A stretch of 10,733 nucleotides of DNA. It comes from Chitinophaga pinensis (lineage in GTDB: Bacteria; Bacteroidota; Bacteroidia; Flavobacteriales_D; Crocinitomicaceae). Position 1 is the stretch's first letter. Every line of letters starts with the position of its first letter. Positions 1-8,475 of the stretch are shown one piece after another. The stretch spans positions 1-10,733 of the forward strand of contig CAMDGP010000053.1 of NCBI GenBank assembly GCA_945897765.1, given 5' to 3'. The notes under the pieces are model-generated. The model was not told the DNA's origin. It did no database searches and saw only the letters and a program-made list of their open reading frames with translations. Made by a program: the position numbers and the translations under genes.

Positions 1-209
1 AGATGGAGGTTTGGGCATTAGAAGCATTCGGTGCAGCTAACATCCTACAAGAAATCTTGACTGTAAAATCTGATGATGTTACAGGTCGTGCAAAAGCTTA
101 CGAAGCAATCGTGAAAGGTGATAATATTCCTGAACCAGGAATTCCTGAATCTTTCAATGTATTGTTACATGAGTTGAGAGGACTTTGCTTGAATGTAAGC
201 ATGGATTAA
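1..209 (+). CDS. rpoB: RNA polymerase beta subunit, C-terminal end (partial)
   Basis: This is the last part of the beta subunit, a catalytic-core subunit of bacterial RNA polymerase. The visible 68 residues start in frame at position 3 with MEVWALEAFGAAN and continue through LQEILTVKSDDV and ESFNVLLHELRGL. These are the conserved closing motifs of RpoB, the C-terminal segment that packs against the beta' clamp. Bases 1-2 (ag) fit the end of the Glu codon that normally precedes MEVWALEA, so the frame is open to the left edge and most of the gene lies outside the window. The stop TAA is at 207-209. rpoC follows after 30 nt on the same strand, the usual rpoBC arrangement. Identity is certain from these motifs; nothing about the rest of the protein can be said. 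Confidence 0.98.
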   Translation, partial: MEVWALEAFGAANILQEILTVKSDDVTGRAKAYEAIVKGDNIPEPGIPESFNVLLHELRGLCLNVSMD

Positions 210-239
210 TTGAATTAGTAAACGAAATCGTTATAAAAA

Positions 240-3200
240 ATGGCTTTCAAAAAAGAAACACCAAAAAAACAAAGTAGCTTCAATAAAATCACTATTTCCT
301 TGGCTTCTCCAGAAATTATTCTGGAGAATTCAAGTGGTGAAGTATTGAAACCTGAAACAATTAATTACCGAACTTATAAACCAGAACGTGATGGTTTATT
401 TTGTGAGCGTATTTTTGGACCAGTAAAAGATTACGAATGTCACTGTGGTAAATACAAAAGAATCCGTTACAAAGGAATCGTTTGTGACCGTTGTGGTGTT
501 GAAGTAACTGAGAAAAAAGTACGAAGAGAGCGAATGGGACACATTTCATTAGTTGTTCCTGTTGCGCATATCTGGTATTTCCGTTCTTTACCAAACAAAA
601 TTGGTTACTTATTAGGTTTACCAACTAAAAAATTGGATCAAATAATTTATTACGAAAGATATGTTGTAATCCAAGTTGGTGCAACTGCTGAAGTAGAAGG
701 TTTGACTCTCAAGAAAATGGATTTCCTTGCTGAGGAAGAATATCTAGATATTATTGACAATCCTGCAATGAAGGACAATCAATATTTAGATGATTCAGAT
801 CCGAATAAATTTATTGCAAAAATGGGTGCAGAAGCACTTTATGATTTGCTAAAAGGATTGAAATTAGAAGATTTATCCTATGCATTGAGAGATCAAGCGG
901 AACATGAAACTTCTGTTCAAAGAAAACACGAAGCGTTGAAGAGATTACAAGTTGTGGAAGCAATGAAGGATTCTCAAAAACGTATTGACAACCGTCCAGA
1001 ATGGATGATAGTTAAAGTTGTGCCAGTTATCCCGCCTGAATTGCGTCCTTTGGTTCCACTTGATGGAGGTCGTTTTGCAACTTCGGATTTGAATGACTTG
1101 TATAGACGCGTAATTATTCGTAATAACCGTTTGAAAAGATTAATCGAAATCAAAGCGCCTGAGGTAATCTTGCGTAATGAGAAACGTATGTTGCAAGAAT
1201 CTGTGGATTCATTGTTTGATAATTCAAGAAAATCGAGTGCAGTTAAAACGGAATCTAACAGAGCTTTAAAATCACTTTCAGATTCATTGAAAGGTAAGCA
1301 AGGTCGTTTCCGTCAAAACTTATTGGGTAAACGTGTGGATTATTCAGCACGTTCAGTAATTGTTGTCGGACCAGATTTGAAATTACACGAATGTGGTTTA
1401 CCAAAAGATATGGCTGCTGAACTATACAAACCGTTTATCATTCGCAAAATGATTGAGCGTGGTATCGTTAAAACAGTTAAATCTGCAAAGAAAATTGTTG
1501 ATCGTAAAGAGCCAGTAGTTTGGGATATTTTAGAAAATGTATTAAAAGGACATCCCGTTTTATTAAACCGTGCCCCTACATTACACAGACTTGGTATTCA
1601 AGCTTTCCAACCTAAATTAATCGAAGGAAAAGCTATTCGTTTACATCCACTTGTTACGACAGCATTCAACGCCGATTTCGATGGTGACCAAATGGCGGTT
1701 CATTTACCTTTAGGTAACGCTGCAATTTTGGAAGCACAAATGCTAATGTTAGCTTCTCATAATATTTTGAATCCTGCGAATGGTGCTCCGATTGCTGTAC
1801 CTTCTCAAGACATGGTTTTAGGTTTATATTACATTACAAAAGGTAAAAAAAGTACAGAATCTGAAATCGTAAAAGGTGAAGGAAGTACTTTTTATTCGCC
1901 AACTGAAGTAATCATTGCCTACAATGAGAAAAAATTAGACTTACATGCACATTTAAAAGTAAAATCTTATGATTTAAACAAAGAGGGAATTCCTGAATTG
2001 ATGATCATAGAGACTACTTGTGGACGTGTATTATTCAATGAAAAAGTGCCAAGAGAAGTTGGTTACATCAATGATGTATTGACAAAGAAAGCATTGAGAG
2101 ATATTATCGGTGAAGTATTGAAAGTATGTGGAACATCTCGTACTGCTCAATTCTTGGATGATATCAAAGGATTAGGTTACGAAATGGCATTTAGAGGAGG
2201 ATTATCTTTCAATTTAGATGACATTATCATCCCTAAAGAAAAAGAACAATTAGTTCTTAAAGCAGAAGGTGACGTTAAAGAAGTAATGAGCAACTATAAC
2301 ATGGGTCTCATTACAAACAATGAACGTTACAACCAAATCATCGATATCTGGACACATACAAACTCTAGATTAACAGCAACATTGATGGATCAATTGAAAA
2401 CTGACCGTCAAGGATTCAACTCAATTTATATGATGTTTGACTCTGGGGCTCGTGGATCTAAAGAACAAATTCGTCAGTTATCTGGTATGCGTGGATTGAT
2501 GGCTAAACCGCAAAAATCTGGTGCATCTGTGCAAGAAATTATTGAAAATCCGATTTTATCTAACTTTAAGGAAGGATTATCAATTTTGGAATACTTTATT
2601 TCTACTCACGGTGCTCGTAAAGGTTTGGCGGATACAGCTTTGAAAACGGCAGATGCTGGTTACTTGACAAGACGTTTAGTTGACGTTGCGCAAGATGTTG
2701 TTATCAATTCTAACGATTGTGGAACATTAAGAGGTATCGTTGCTACAGCATTGAAGAAAAATGACGAGGTTGTTGAACCATTATACGATCGTATTTTAGG
2801 AAGAACTTCTGTTCATGATGTTTATCTTCCTGAAACTGAAACATTAGTTGTTGCTGCTGGAGAATTAATTACTGAAGATGTTGCTAAAACAATTGAAAAA
2901 TCAGGAATTGATGAAGTAGAGATTCGTTCTGTATTGACTTGTGAAATGAGAAGAGGAGTTTGTTCTAAATGTTATGGACGAAATCTATCTAATCACAGAC
3001 TTGCACAACGTGGTGATGCTGTTGGTGTAGTTGCTGCTCAATCAATTGGTGAGCCAGGAACACAGTTAACACTTCGTACATTCCACGTGGGTGGTACAGC
3101 TTCTAACATCGCTGATATTTCTGACTTGAAAGCGAAAGCAAATGGTAGAATCGAAATCGATGAATTAAGAACGATTGAGAAAACAAATGCAGATGGTACT

Positions 3201-4529
3201 ATTAAAGTAATCGTTGTTGGACGTTCAGCTGAATTGAAAATTACTGATGAAAAAACCGGTATTACTGTTATGACTGCTAACGTTCCTTACGGTTCTGAAT
3301 TAGTTGTTACGGCAAATTCAAAAATCAAAAAAGGAGACGTTATATGTAAATGGGATCCATACAATGCATTAATCGTTGCAGAAGTTTCAGGTAAAGTTGT
3401 TTTTGATGGTATTATTGAAAACATTACTTTCCGTGAAGAAGTCGATGAGCAAACAGGATTTACGGAGAAAGTAATTATCGAAACGAGAGATAAAAAGAAA
3501 AGTCCAGCTATTCATATTATAGATCCTAAAACGAAGGAGAAATTACGTGAATATTCGATTCCAGTAAATGCGCACATTTCTGTTAGCGAAGGTGATACGT
3601 TAGAAGCAGGTGAAATCTTGGTAAAAATCCCAAGACTTGCTGGTAAAACAGGGGATATTACGGGTGGTCTTCCACGTGTAACAGAATTATTTGAAGCACG
3701 TAACCCATCTAATCCAGCTGTTGTTTCTGAAATTGATGGTACAGCTGCCTTTGGTGTAATTAAAAGAGGTAACCGCGAAATTATCATTACATCTAAATTA
3801 GGTGAAGTGAGAAAATATTTGGTTTCCCTTTCAAAACATATCTTGGTACAGCAAAATGACTTTGTTAGAGCTGGTCAACCATTATCTGATGGTGCAATCA
3901 CTCCAAATGATATTTTAAATATCGAAGGTCCAACGAAAGTACAAGAGTACATCGTAAATGAAATCCAAGAGGTTTACCGTTTACAAGGGGTAAAAATCAA
4001 CGATAAACATTTCGAAGTAATCGTTCGTCAGATGATGTTGAAAGCTGAAATTATTGACTCTGGAGACACTCGTTTCTTAGAAGGTCAATCCGTTCATAAA
4101 GCAGACATTATGGAAGCAAATGATGCGCTTTACGGAATGATGTTCGTTAAAGATATCGGTGACTCAACTGAATTGAAAAAAGGTCAGTTAGTTTCTGTGC
4201 GTCGTTTACGTGATGAGAATTCAAGATTGAAACGTGAAGACAAACAATTGATTGAAGCAAGAGAAGCAATTCCTGCTACTTCAACTCCTTTGTTACAAGG
4301 TATTACACGTGCATCACTTCAAACGCAATCATTCATCTCTGCTGCTTCCTTCCAGGAAACAACGAAAGTCTTGAACGAAGCTGCGATTTCAGGAAAAGAA
4401 GATCACTTACAAGGATTAAAAGAAAACGTTATCGTTGGACATTTAATTCCTGCAGGTACAGGAGTTCGTGAGTTCCAAAAAATGATCGTTGGTTCACAAG
4501 AAGCTTACGATGAATTAGTAGAAGCTTAA
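240..4529 (+). CDS. rpoC: RNA polymerase beta' subunit
   Basis: RpoC is the beta' subunit that carries the catalytic magnesium site of transcription. The 1429-residue protein looks complete. In order it shows the first zinc site (C67, C69, C82, C85), the catalytic NADFDGDQ motif with D479, D481 and D483, the bridge helix around HGARKGLADTALKTA (R793, K794), and the second zinc site (C827, C901, C908, C911, with the same 74-7-3 spacing as E. coli). The trigger loop base LRTFHVGG follows, with H949. About 180 residues then separate it from DITGGLPRV (about 1139), matching the SI3-type insertion of Proteobacteria and Bacteroidota. A second lineage feature is about 6 extra residues (758-766) just before the bridge helix. 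The ATG at 240 is preceded by an A-rich stretch and no Shine-Dalgarno sequence; its N-terminus matches the Bacteroidota RpoC pattern. It is cotranscribed with rpoB and ends at the terminator beginning at 4548. Confidence 0.99.
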   Translation: MAFKKETPKKQSSFNKITISLASPEIILENSSGEVLKPETINYRTYKPERDGLFCERIFGPVKDYECHCGKYKRIRYKGIVCDRCGVEVTEKKVRRERMGHISLVVPVAHIWYFRSLPNKIGYLLGLPTKKLDQIIYYERYVVIQVGATAEVEGLTLKKMDFLAEEEYLDIIDNPAMKDNQYLDDSDPNKFIAKMGAEALYDLLKGLKLEDLSYALRDQAEHETSVQRKHEALKRLQVVEAMKDSQKRIDNRPEWMIVKVVPVIPPELRPLVPLDGGRFATSDLNDLYRRVIIRNNRLKRLIEIKAPEVILRNEKRMLQESVDSLFDNSRKSSAVKTESNRALKSLSDSLKGKQGRFRQNLLGKRVDYSARSVIVVGPDLKLHECGLPKDMAAELYKPFIIRKMIERGIVKTVKSAKKIVDRKEPVVWDILENVLKGHPVLLNRAPTLHRLGIQAFQPKLIEGKAIRLHPLVTTAFNADFDGDQMAVHLPLGNAAILEAQMLMLASHNILNPANGAPIAVPSQDMVLGLYYITKGKKSTESEIVKGEGSTFYSPTEVIIAYNEKKLDLHAHLKVKSYDLNKEGIPELMIIETTCGRVLFNEKVPREVGYINDVLTKKALRDIIGEVLKVCGTSRTAQFLDDIKGLGYEMAFRGGLSFNLDDIIIPKEKEQLVLKAEGDVKEVMSNYNMGLITNNERYNQIIDIWTHTNSRLTATLMDQLKTDRQGFNSIYMMFDSGARGSKEQIRQLSGMRGLMAKPQKSGASVQEIIENPILSNFKEGLSILEYFISTHGARKGLADTALKTADAGYLTRRLVDVAQDVVINSNDCGTLRGIVATALKKNDEVVEPLYDRILGRTSVHDVYLPETETLVVAAGELITEDVAKTIEKSGIDEVEIRSVLTCEMRRGVCSKCYGRNLSNHRLAQRGDAVGVVAAQSIGEPGTQLTLRTFHVGGTASNIADISDLKAKANGRIEIDELRTIEKTNADGTIKVIVVGRSAELKITDEKTGITVMTANVPYGSELVVTANSKIKKGDVICKWDPYNALIVAEVSGKVVFDGIIENITFREEVDEQTGFTEKVIIETRDKKKSPAIHIIDPKTKEKLREYSIPVNAHISVSEGDTLEAGEILVKIPRLAGKTGDITGGLPRVTELFEARNPSNPAVVSEIDGTAAFGVIKRGNREIIITSKLGEVRKYLVSLSKHILVQQNDFVRAGQPLSDGAITPNDILNIEGPTKVQEYIVNEIQEVYRLQGVKINDKHFEVIVRQMMLKAEIIDSGDTRFLEGQSVHKADIMEANDALYGMMFVKDIGDSTELKKGQLVSVRRLRDENSRLKREDKQLIEAREAIPATSTPLLQGITRASLQTQSFISAASFQETTKVLNEAAISGKEDHLQGLKENVIVGHLIPAGTGVREFQKMIVGSQEAYDELVEA

Positions 4530-4547
4530 TAGAAACTCAAAATACTG

Positions 4548-4578
4548 AAAAGCTCAATCGAAAGGTTGGGCTTTTTTT
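4548..4578 (+). terminator. Intrinsic terminator of the rpoBC operon
   Basis: A 12-bp stem (4548-4559 with 4564-4575, including two or three G-T pairs) closes on a GAAA tetraloop at 4560-4563 and runs into a tract of seven T (4572-4578). It begins 18 nt after the rpoC stop. This is a textbook Rho-independent terminator for + strand transcription. Read on the - strand, the same stem is followed by four U, so it may also weakly end the convergent aroA transcript, whose stop codon is at 4599-4601. No other terminator is visible in the 69-nt convergent gap. Confidence 0.9.
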
Positions 4579-4598
4579 ATTAAATTTTAATTGGAAAC

Positions 4599-5858
4599 TT
4601 AAATCTGTAAATCTTCAAAGAATTTTGGATAAGATTTGTTAATGCAATCTACACCGTTTAATTCAATTTTTGATGTAGAGATACAAGCACCAATTGCAGC
4701 TGCCATAGCGATTCTGTGATCGCTAAATGTATCGATCATTCCTATTGGAATAATTTTACCTGTTCCAAAGATTTCAATTACGTTTACTCCTATTTTATAG
4801 GGAACAGAAAAGTTTTTTAGTAATTCTGAAATAGAATTTAAACGGTTTGATTCCTTATTCAATAAACGATTCGTACCTGTAATAGTTGATTTTCCAACTG
4901 CTGCTGATGCAAGAATGGATAGAATTGGAAACAAATCCGGCGCATCTGTTATATCAAAAACAAAAGTATTTTTGACTGAACCTTGAGAAACTGTAATAAT
5001 CTCTTGGTTTTCATTTGTGTTATCTATTGATATTTTAGCACCAAATTCTTTTAAAATAGTAAGGATTTTAGCATCTGCTTGGATAGAATTTGAATTAAGT
5101 CCAATTATTTGCACCTGACCTGAAATTGCTGCTCCAACTAAATGGTTTGCTGCACCGCTCCAATCACCTTCAATTAAGTAATGACAACCTTGATAAGAAT
5201 GTTTTCCTTGAATCGGAAATGGTTTGTGCCAATTTGGATCGATTATTAATCCAAAGTTCATCATGGCTTTGCATGTCATTTCTAAATAAGGTTTACTAGA
5301 ACTATTTTTTAAGGCAATTTGGGAAGACTTTTCAAGTAAAGGTAAACTGATTAAAAGACCGCTTATAACTTGAGAACCTTCGCTAGCATCAATTATCAAG
5401 TTTTGATTGCTAATTTGTCCTTTAATTTGAATTGGTAACTTGTAATTTTGATGGGTAACTGAAAAACCTAATTGCTCCAATATTTCAATCAACTGTTTTT
5501 GAGACCGATTCAAAATTGAGCCTTCACCAGTAATATAAATATTAGTTGAAAACAGCGTTGTTACTATCCCCAACATTCTTAAGGCTAAACCTGATTCACC
5601 AACATTTAAGGTGACATTTTCTAACTGTTTCTTAATCGGTGGAATAATTTTTAATCCTTCTTCAAAGTCAATAATTTTTGCACCTAATTGGCGAATACAA
5701 TTTTGTATGGCAAGCACATCTTTTGATTCGTCAGTATTATAAATTATGGTTTCACCTTTTGCTAATAATGCTAAAATAAAAGCACGTTGCGCAAAACTTT
5801 TAGAACTATTAGCTCTTATTTTTCCGGCGTATTTGAATGGAGAAATTGTTTTATTCAT
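4599..5858 (-). CDS. aroA: 3-phosphoshikimate 1-carboxyvinyltransferase (EPSP synthase)
   Basis: EPSP synthase joins phosphoenolpyruvate to shikimate 3-phosphate in the cytoplasm, the sixth step of chorismate synthesis. The 419-residue length is normal. Visible motifs are SSKSFAQR (K20, S21, R25, the substrate-binding Lys-Ser-Arg), VGESGLALR (86-94, in place of the LGNAGTAMR loop of E. coli), GSQ at 161-163, DAPDLFP (305-311, the catalytic Asp region), NKESNRL (334-340), SDHRIAM (379-385) and KSYPKFF with K408. The GESGL and KESNR forms match my recollection of Bacteroidota EPSP synthases rather than enterobacterial AroA. The ATG at 5858 overlaps the 3' end of the DAHP synthase/chorismate mutase gene by 8 nt (ATGAATAA), which suggests translational coupling. 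It is the last gene of the - strand run. Murein MurA shares the fold but has a catalytic Cys and different motifs, so AroA is the firm call. Confidence 0.95.
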   Translation of the reverse strand: MNKTISPFKYAGKIRANSSKSFAQRAFILALLAKGETIIYNTDESKDVLAIQNCIRQLGAKIIDFEEGLKIIPPIKKQLENVTLNVGESGLALRMLGIVTTLFSTNIYITGEGSILNRSQKQLIEILEQLGFSVTHQNYKLPIQIKGQISNQNLIIDASEGSQVISGLLISLPLLEKSSQIALKNSSSKPYLEMTCKAMMNFGLIIDPNWHKPFPIQGKHSYQGCHYLIEGDWSGAANHLVGAAISGQVQIIGLNSNSIQADAKILTILKEFGAKISIDNTNENQEIITVSQGSVKNTFVFDITDAPDLFPILSILASAAVGKSTITGTNRLLNKESNRLNSISELLKNFSVPYKIGVNVIEIFGTGKIIPIGMIDTFSDHRIAMAAAIGACISTSKIELNGVDCINKSYPKFFEDLQI

Positions 5859-6891
5859 CTTTCTTATCCAAAAGTATTTCAGCTTGAATTCGAATTGATT
5901 CTTGATGAATTAGTCGAAATAAATCATTTGAAAACTGTGGAGAAAGGTCTGCATTTTTTGCTCTTTCTAAATTTTTTCGCAATGATTCTTCCCATTGGCT
6001 ATTTTGAAGAATAGCAATATTTCTATCTTTTTTATAACTACCAATTAATCTTGAAACATCCATTCTTTCTCTCAAATTCCGGATGATTTCTTCGTCTTTT
6101 GAAGTTAGTTGAGATCTGAGTTCAATTATTTCTACTTCTTCTATTTCTTGTCTTCCACGAACGGTTAATGAATTTAAAAGAATACCTAAATCGGAGGGTG
6201 TTATTTGTTGTTTAGCATCTGTCCAGGCATCTTTTGGCGAACAATGGGTTTCAATCATTAGTCCGTCGTATTTCAAATCAAAAGCACGTTGGGCTATTTC
6301 CAACAATAAATAATCTCTTCCACCTATGTGAGAAGGGTCGCAAATCAACGGAATCAATGGTAATTCTTGCTTTAAATCAATTGGAATTTGCCAGTTAGGA
6401 TTGTTTCTATAAAGAGTTTTTTCGTAAACTGAAAACCCTCTATGTATCGCAGCAATTGATTTAATTCCAGCTTTTTCTACTCTTTCAATTGCTCCAATCC
6501 AAAGTTTTAAATCCGGATTTGTTGGATTTTTAACCATTACAGGAATATCCACTCCTTGCAATGCATCAGCAATTTCTTGAACGGTAAAAGGATTTGCTGT
6601 GGAACGTGCTCCAATCCAAATCATATCAAAACCAGCTTCTAAAACGGCTTCAACATGTTCTGCTTTTGCAACTTCTGTACAAATTTTTAGGCCGTATTGA
6701 GATTTAACTTCTTGCAACCAAGGAATTGCTTCACTTCCAACTCCTTCAAATTCTCCTGGACGTGTTCTTGGTTTCCAAATCCCAGCCCGATAATAATCTA
6801 ATGGAAGCGAACTAAGTCCTTCAGCAGTTAGTAAGACCTGTTCTCTTGTTTCAGCGCTACAGGGACCAGCAATAAGTGTTGAAGGTATCAT
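5851..6891 (-). CDS. Bifunctional DAHP synthase / chorismate mutase
   Basis: The N-terminal domain (about 1-245) is a type I-beta DAHP synthase, which condenses PEP and erythrose 4-phosphate in the first shikimate step. The C-terminal domain (about 250-346) is an AroQ-type chorismate mutase, which converts chorismate to prephenate. Synthase motifs are AGPCSAE with metal ligand C11, KPRTRP (40-45), IGAR (93-96), KNP (121-123), DPSH with H188, E214 and D225; the H-E-D spacing of 26 and 11 equals that of the Thermotoga enzyme. In the mutase, R259, R276, K287, S332 and Q336 align without gaps to E. coli R11, R28, K39, S84 and Q88. D48, R51 and E52 become Q296, Q299 and W300. The ATG at 6891 is the only usable start, because an in-frame TAG lies 13 codons upstream. 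The protein therefore begins almost at the barrel and lacks an N-terminal regulatory domain. The fused mutase may supply prephenate feedback, as known for related fusions (inference). Confidence 0.93.
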   Translation of the reverse strand: MIPSTLIAGPCSAETREQVLLTAEGLSSLPLDYYRAGIWKPRTRPGEFEGVGSEAIPWLQEVKSQYGLKICTEVAKAEHVEAVLEAGFDMIWIGARSTANPFTVQEIADALQGVDIPVMVKNPTNPDLKLWIGAIERVEKAGIKSIAAIHRGFSVYEKTLYRNNPNWQIPIDLKQELPLIPLICDPSHIGGRDYLLLEIAQRAFDLKYDGLMIETHCSPKDAWTDAKQQITPSDLGILLNSLTVRGRQEIEEVEIIELRSQLTSKDEEIIRNLRERMDVSRLIGSYKKDRNIAILQNSQWEESLRKNLERAKNADLSPQFSNDLFRLIHQESIRIQAEILLDKKDE

Positions 6892-6913
6892 TAGGTTTTT
6901 ATGAAAAACAAGT

Positions 6914-6929
6914 ACAAATAACTATTTGT
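6914..6929. repeat. Perfect 7-bp inverted repeat between rny and the DAHP synthase gene
   Basis: ACAAATA and TATTTGT are separated by 2 bp, inside the 45-nt gap between the RNase Y stop (6937) and the DAHP synthase/mutase start (6891). On the - strand the dyad is followed within 5 nt by a run of five T. It could be a weak A+T-rich terminator or attenuator, an operator, or chance in a 35% GC background. The stem holds a single G-C pair per arm, so RNA stability would be low. Confidence 0.35.
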
Positions 6930-6936
6930 TCGCTGA

Positions 6937-8469
6937 TTACTTAGCGTAATTTACAGCGCGTTTTTCACGAATTACGGTAACTTTCACTTGTCCTGGATAA
7001 GTCATTTCTGTTTGAATTCGTTGTGAAATGGTAAACGATAATTCTTCAGAACGTTGGTCACTTACTTTTTCTGCCTCAACTAATACGCGCAATTCTCTAC
7101 CAGCTTGAATAGCGTAAGCACTCTGAACACCATCGTAAGAAAGCGCAAGGTTTTCTAATTCTTTGATGCGTTTAATGTAAGCTTCAACGATTTCTCGACG
7201 AGCACCCGGACGAGCACCAGAAATGGCATCACAAACTTGAACTATAGGAGAAATTAAGGTTGTCATTTCAATCTCATCATGGTGGGCTCCAATTGCATTA
7301 AGAACGTCACCTTTTTCACCAAATTTCTCAGCGATTTTCATCCCTAAGATCGCATGTGGTAATTCTGGCTCTTCATCTGGAACTTTACCAATATCATGTA
7401 ATAAACCAGCTCTTTTTGCTAATTTAACATTCAATCCAAGTTCAGCAGCCATAATCGCACAAAGATTTGCTACTTCACGGCTATGCTGCAATAAATTCTG
7501 ACCATAAGACGAACGGTATTTCATTCTACCAATCATACGCATTAATTCTGGATGCAAACCATGAATACCTAAGTCGATACAAGTTCTTTTACCTGTTTCA
7601 GCGATTTCTTCATCTAATTGTCTTTTTGTTTTCGCAACAACTTCTTCAATTCGCGCTGGATGAATACGTCCATCAGAAACTAATTGATGCAAAGACAAAC
7701 GGGCAATTTCTCTTCTAATTGGGTCAAAACAAGAAAGAATAATTGCTTCGGGAGTGTCATCCACAATAATTTCAACTCCAGTTGCAGCCTCTAAAGCTCT
7801 AATATTTCTTCCTTCACGACCAATAATTCGACCTTTAACTTCATCGGATTCGATATTAAAAACAGATACGGCATTTTCAATTGCTTGTTCTGTAGCAACA
7901 CGTTGAATCGATTGAATTACAATTTTTCTTGCTTCTTTATTTGCGTTTAATTTTGCTTCTTCGGTGATTTCTTTAATGGTTGCCATAGCACCAGTTCTTG
8001 CTTCGTCTTTCAATGCCTCCATTAACTGACTTTTAGCATCTTCAGCAGATAAACCACTGATTTTAGATAATTCTGTAACTTGTTTTTGTTGCATTTTATC
8101 TAATTCTTGTGTGCGAATATCAAGCGCTGTATGTTTAGTTTCGAATTCGGATTGAACCTTTTCTATATCCTTTTCTTTGCGATTGATTTCCTCTAATTTT
8201 TGAGTAAGTGTTTTCTCTTTAGCTCTCAAACGATCTTCATTTGATTGCATTTTTCGCTCACGATCTTTTGAGGTCGTTTCGTGTTCTTCTTTTAATTTTA
8301 AGTACTTCTCTTTAGCTTGTAGAATTCGTTCTTTTTTGATATTCTCAGCCTCCAACTCAGCGTCTTTAACGATTTTCTGACTTTTGTTTTTGAGCCCTGT
8401 TTGTTGAAATAAGAAAGTAGCAACTCCACCACCGACAAGTCCAACTAATAAACCGATAATAATTTCCAT
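6937..8469 (-). CDS. rny: Ribonuclease Y (membrane-anchored endoribonuclease)
   Basis: RNase Y cleaves single-stranded mRNA to start decay and sits on the inner face of the cytoplasmic membrane. The 510-residue protein is close to the B. subtilis length of 520. Numbered from the ATG at 8469, it has one N-terminal membrane segment (about 3-22), a long charged coiled coil (about 27-135), a KH RNA-binding domain with the GxxG motif IIGREGRN (G217-G220), and an HD hydrolase domain. The HD domain shows HSREVA (H329), the HD pair H358-D359 in LLHDIGK, AHHDE (H396, H397) and a downstream Asp in VCDAISG. The conserved C-terminal SAYAIQAGRE block is also present, so the active site looks complete. An in-frame TTG at 8478 would add three residues, but it lies inside an inverted repeat and the ATG gives the usual MEII start, so I chose the ATG. 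It follows zapA by 54 nt. Confidence 0.96.
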   Translation of the reverse strand: MEIIIGLLVGLVGGGVATFLFQQTGLKNKSQKIVKDAELEAENIKKERILQAKEKYLKLKEEHETTSKDRERKMQSNEDRLRAKEKTLTQKLEEINRKEKDIEKVQSEFETKHTALDIRTQELDKMQQKQVTELSKISGLSAEDAKSQLMEALKDEARTGAMATIKEITEEAKLNANKEARKIVIQSIQRVATEQAIENAVSVFNIESDEVKGRIIGREGRNIRALEAATGVEIIVDDTPEAIILSCFDPIRREIARLSLHQLVSDGRIHPARIEEVVAKTKRQLDEEIAETGKRTCIDLGIHGLHPELMRMIGRMKYRSSYGQNLLQHSREVANLCAIMAAELGLNVKLAKRAGLLHDIGKVPDEEPELPHAILGMKIAEKFGEKGDVLNAIGAHHDEIEMTTLISPIVQVCDAISGARPGARREIVEAYIKRIKELENLALSYDGVQSAYAIQAGRELRVLVEAEKVSDQRSEELSFTISQRIQTEMTYPGQVKVTVIREKRAVNYAK

Positions 8470-8475
8470 AATATT

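Noticed and set aside
361..624. 87-codon open frame on the - strand inside rpoC
   Set aside because: It lies opposite the first zinc-binding region of rpoC and shows no protein-like features; it is an antisense shadow.
3512..3787. 91-codon open frame on the - strand inside rpoC
   Set aside because: Antisense to the conserved DITGGLPRV region of rpoC, with no recognisable motif or start context.
5787..6014. 75-codon open frame on the + strand across the aroA / DAHP synthase junction
   Set aside because: It spans the ends of two well-supported - strand genes and has no promoter or family resemblance.
7467..7718. 83-codon open frame on the + strand inside rny
   Set aside because: Antisense to the HD-domain coding region; sequence looks like a translated complement.
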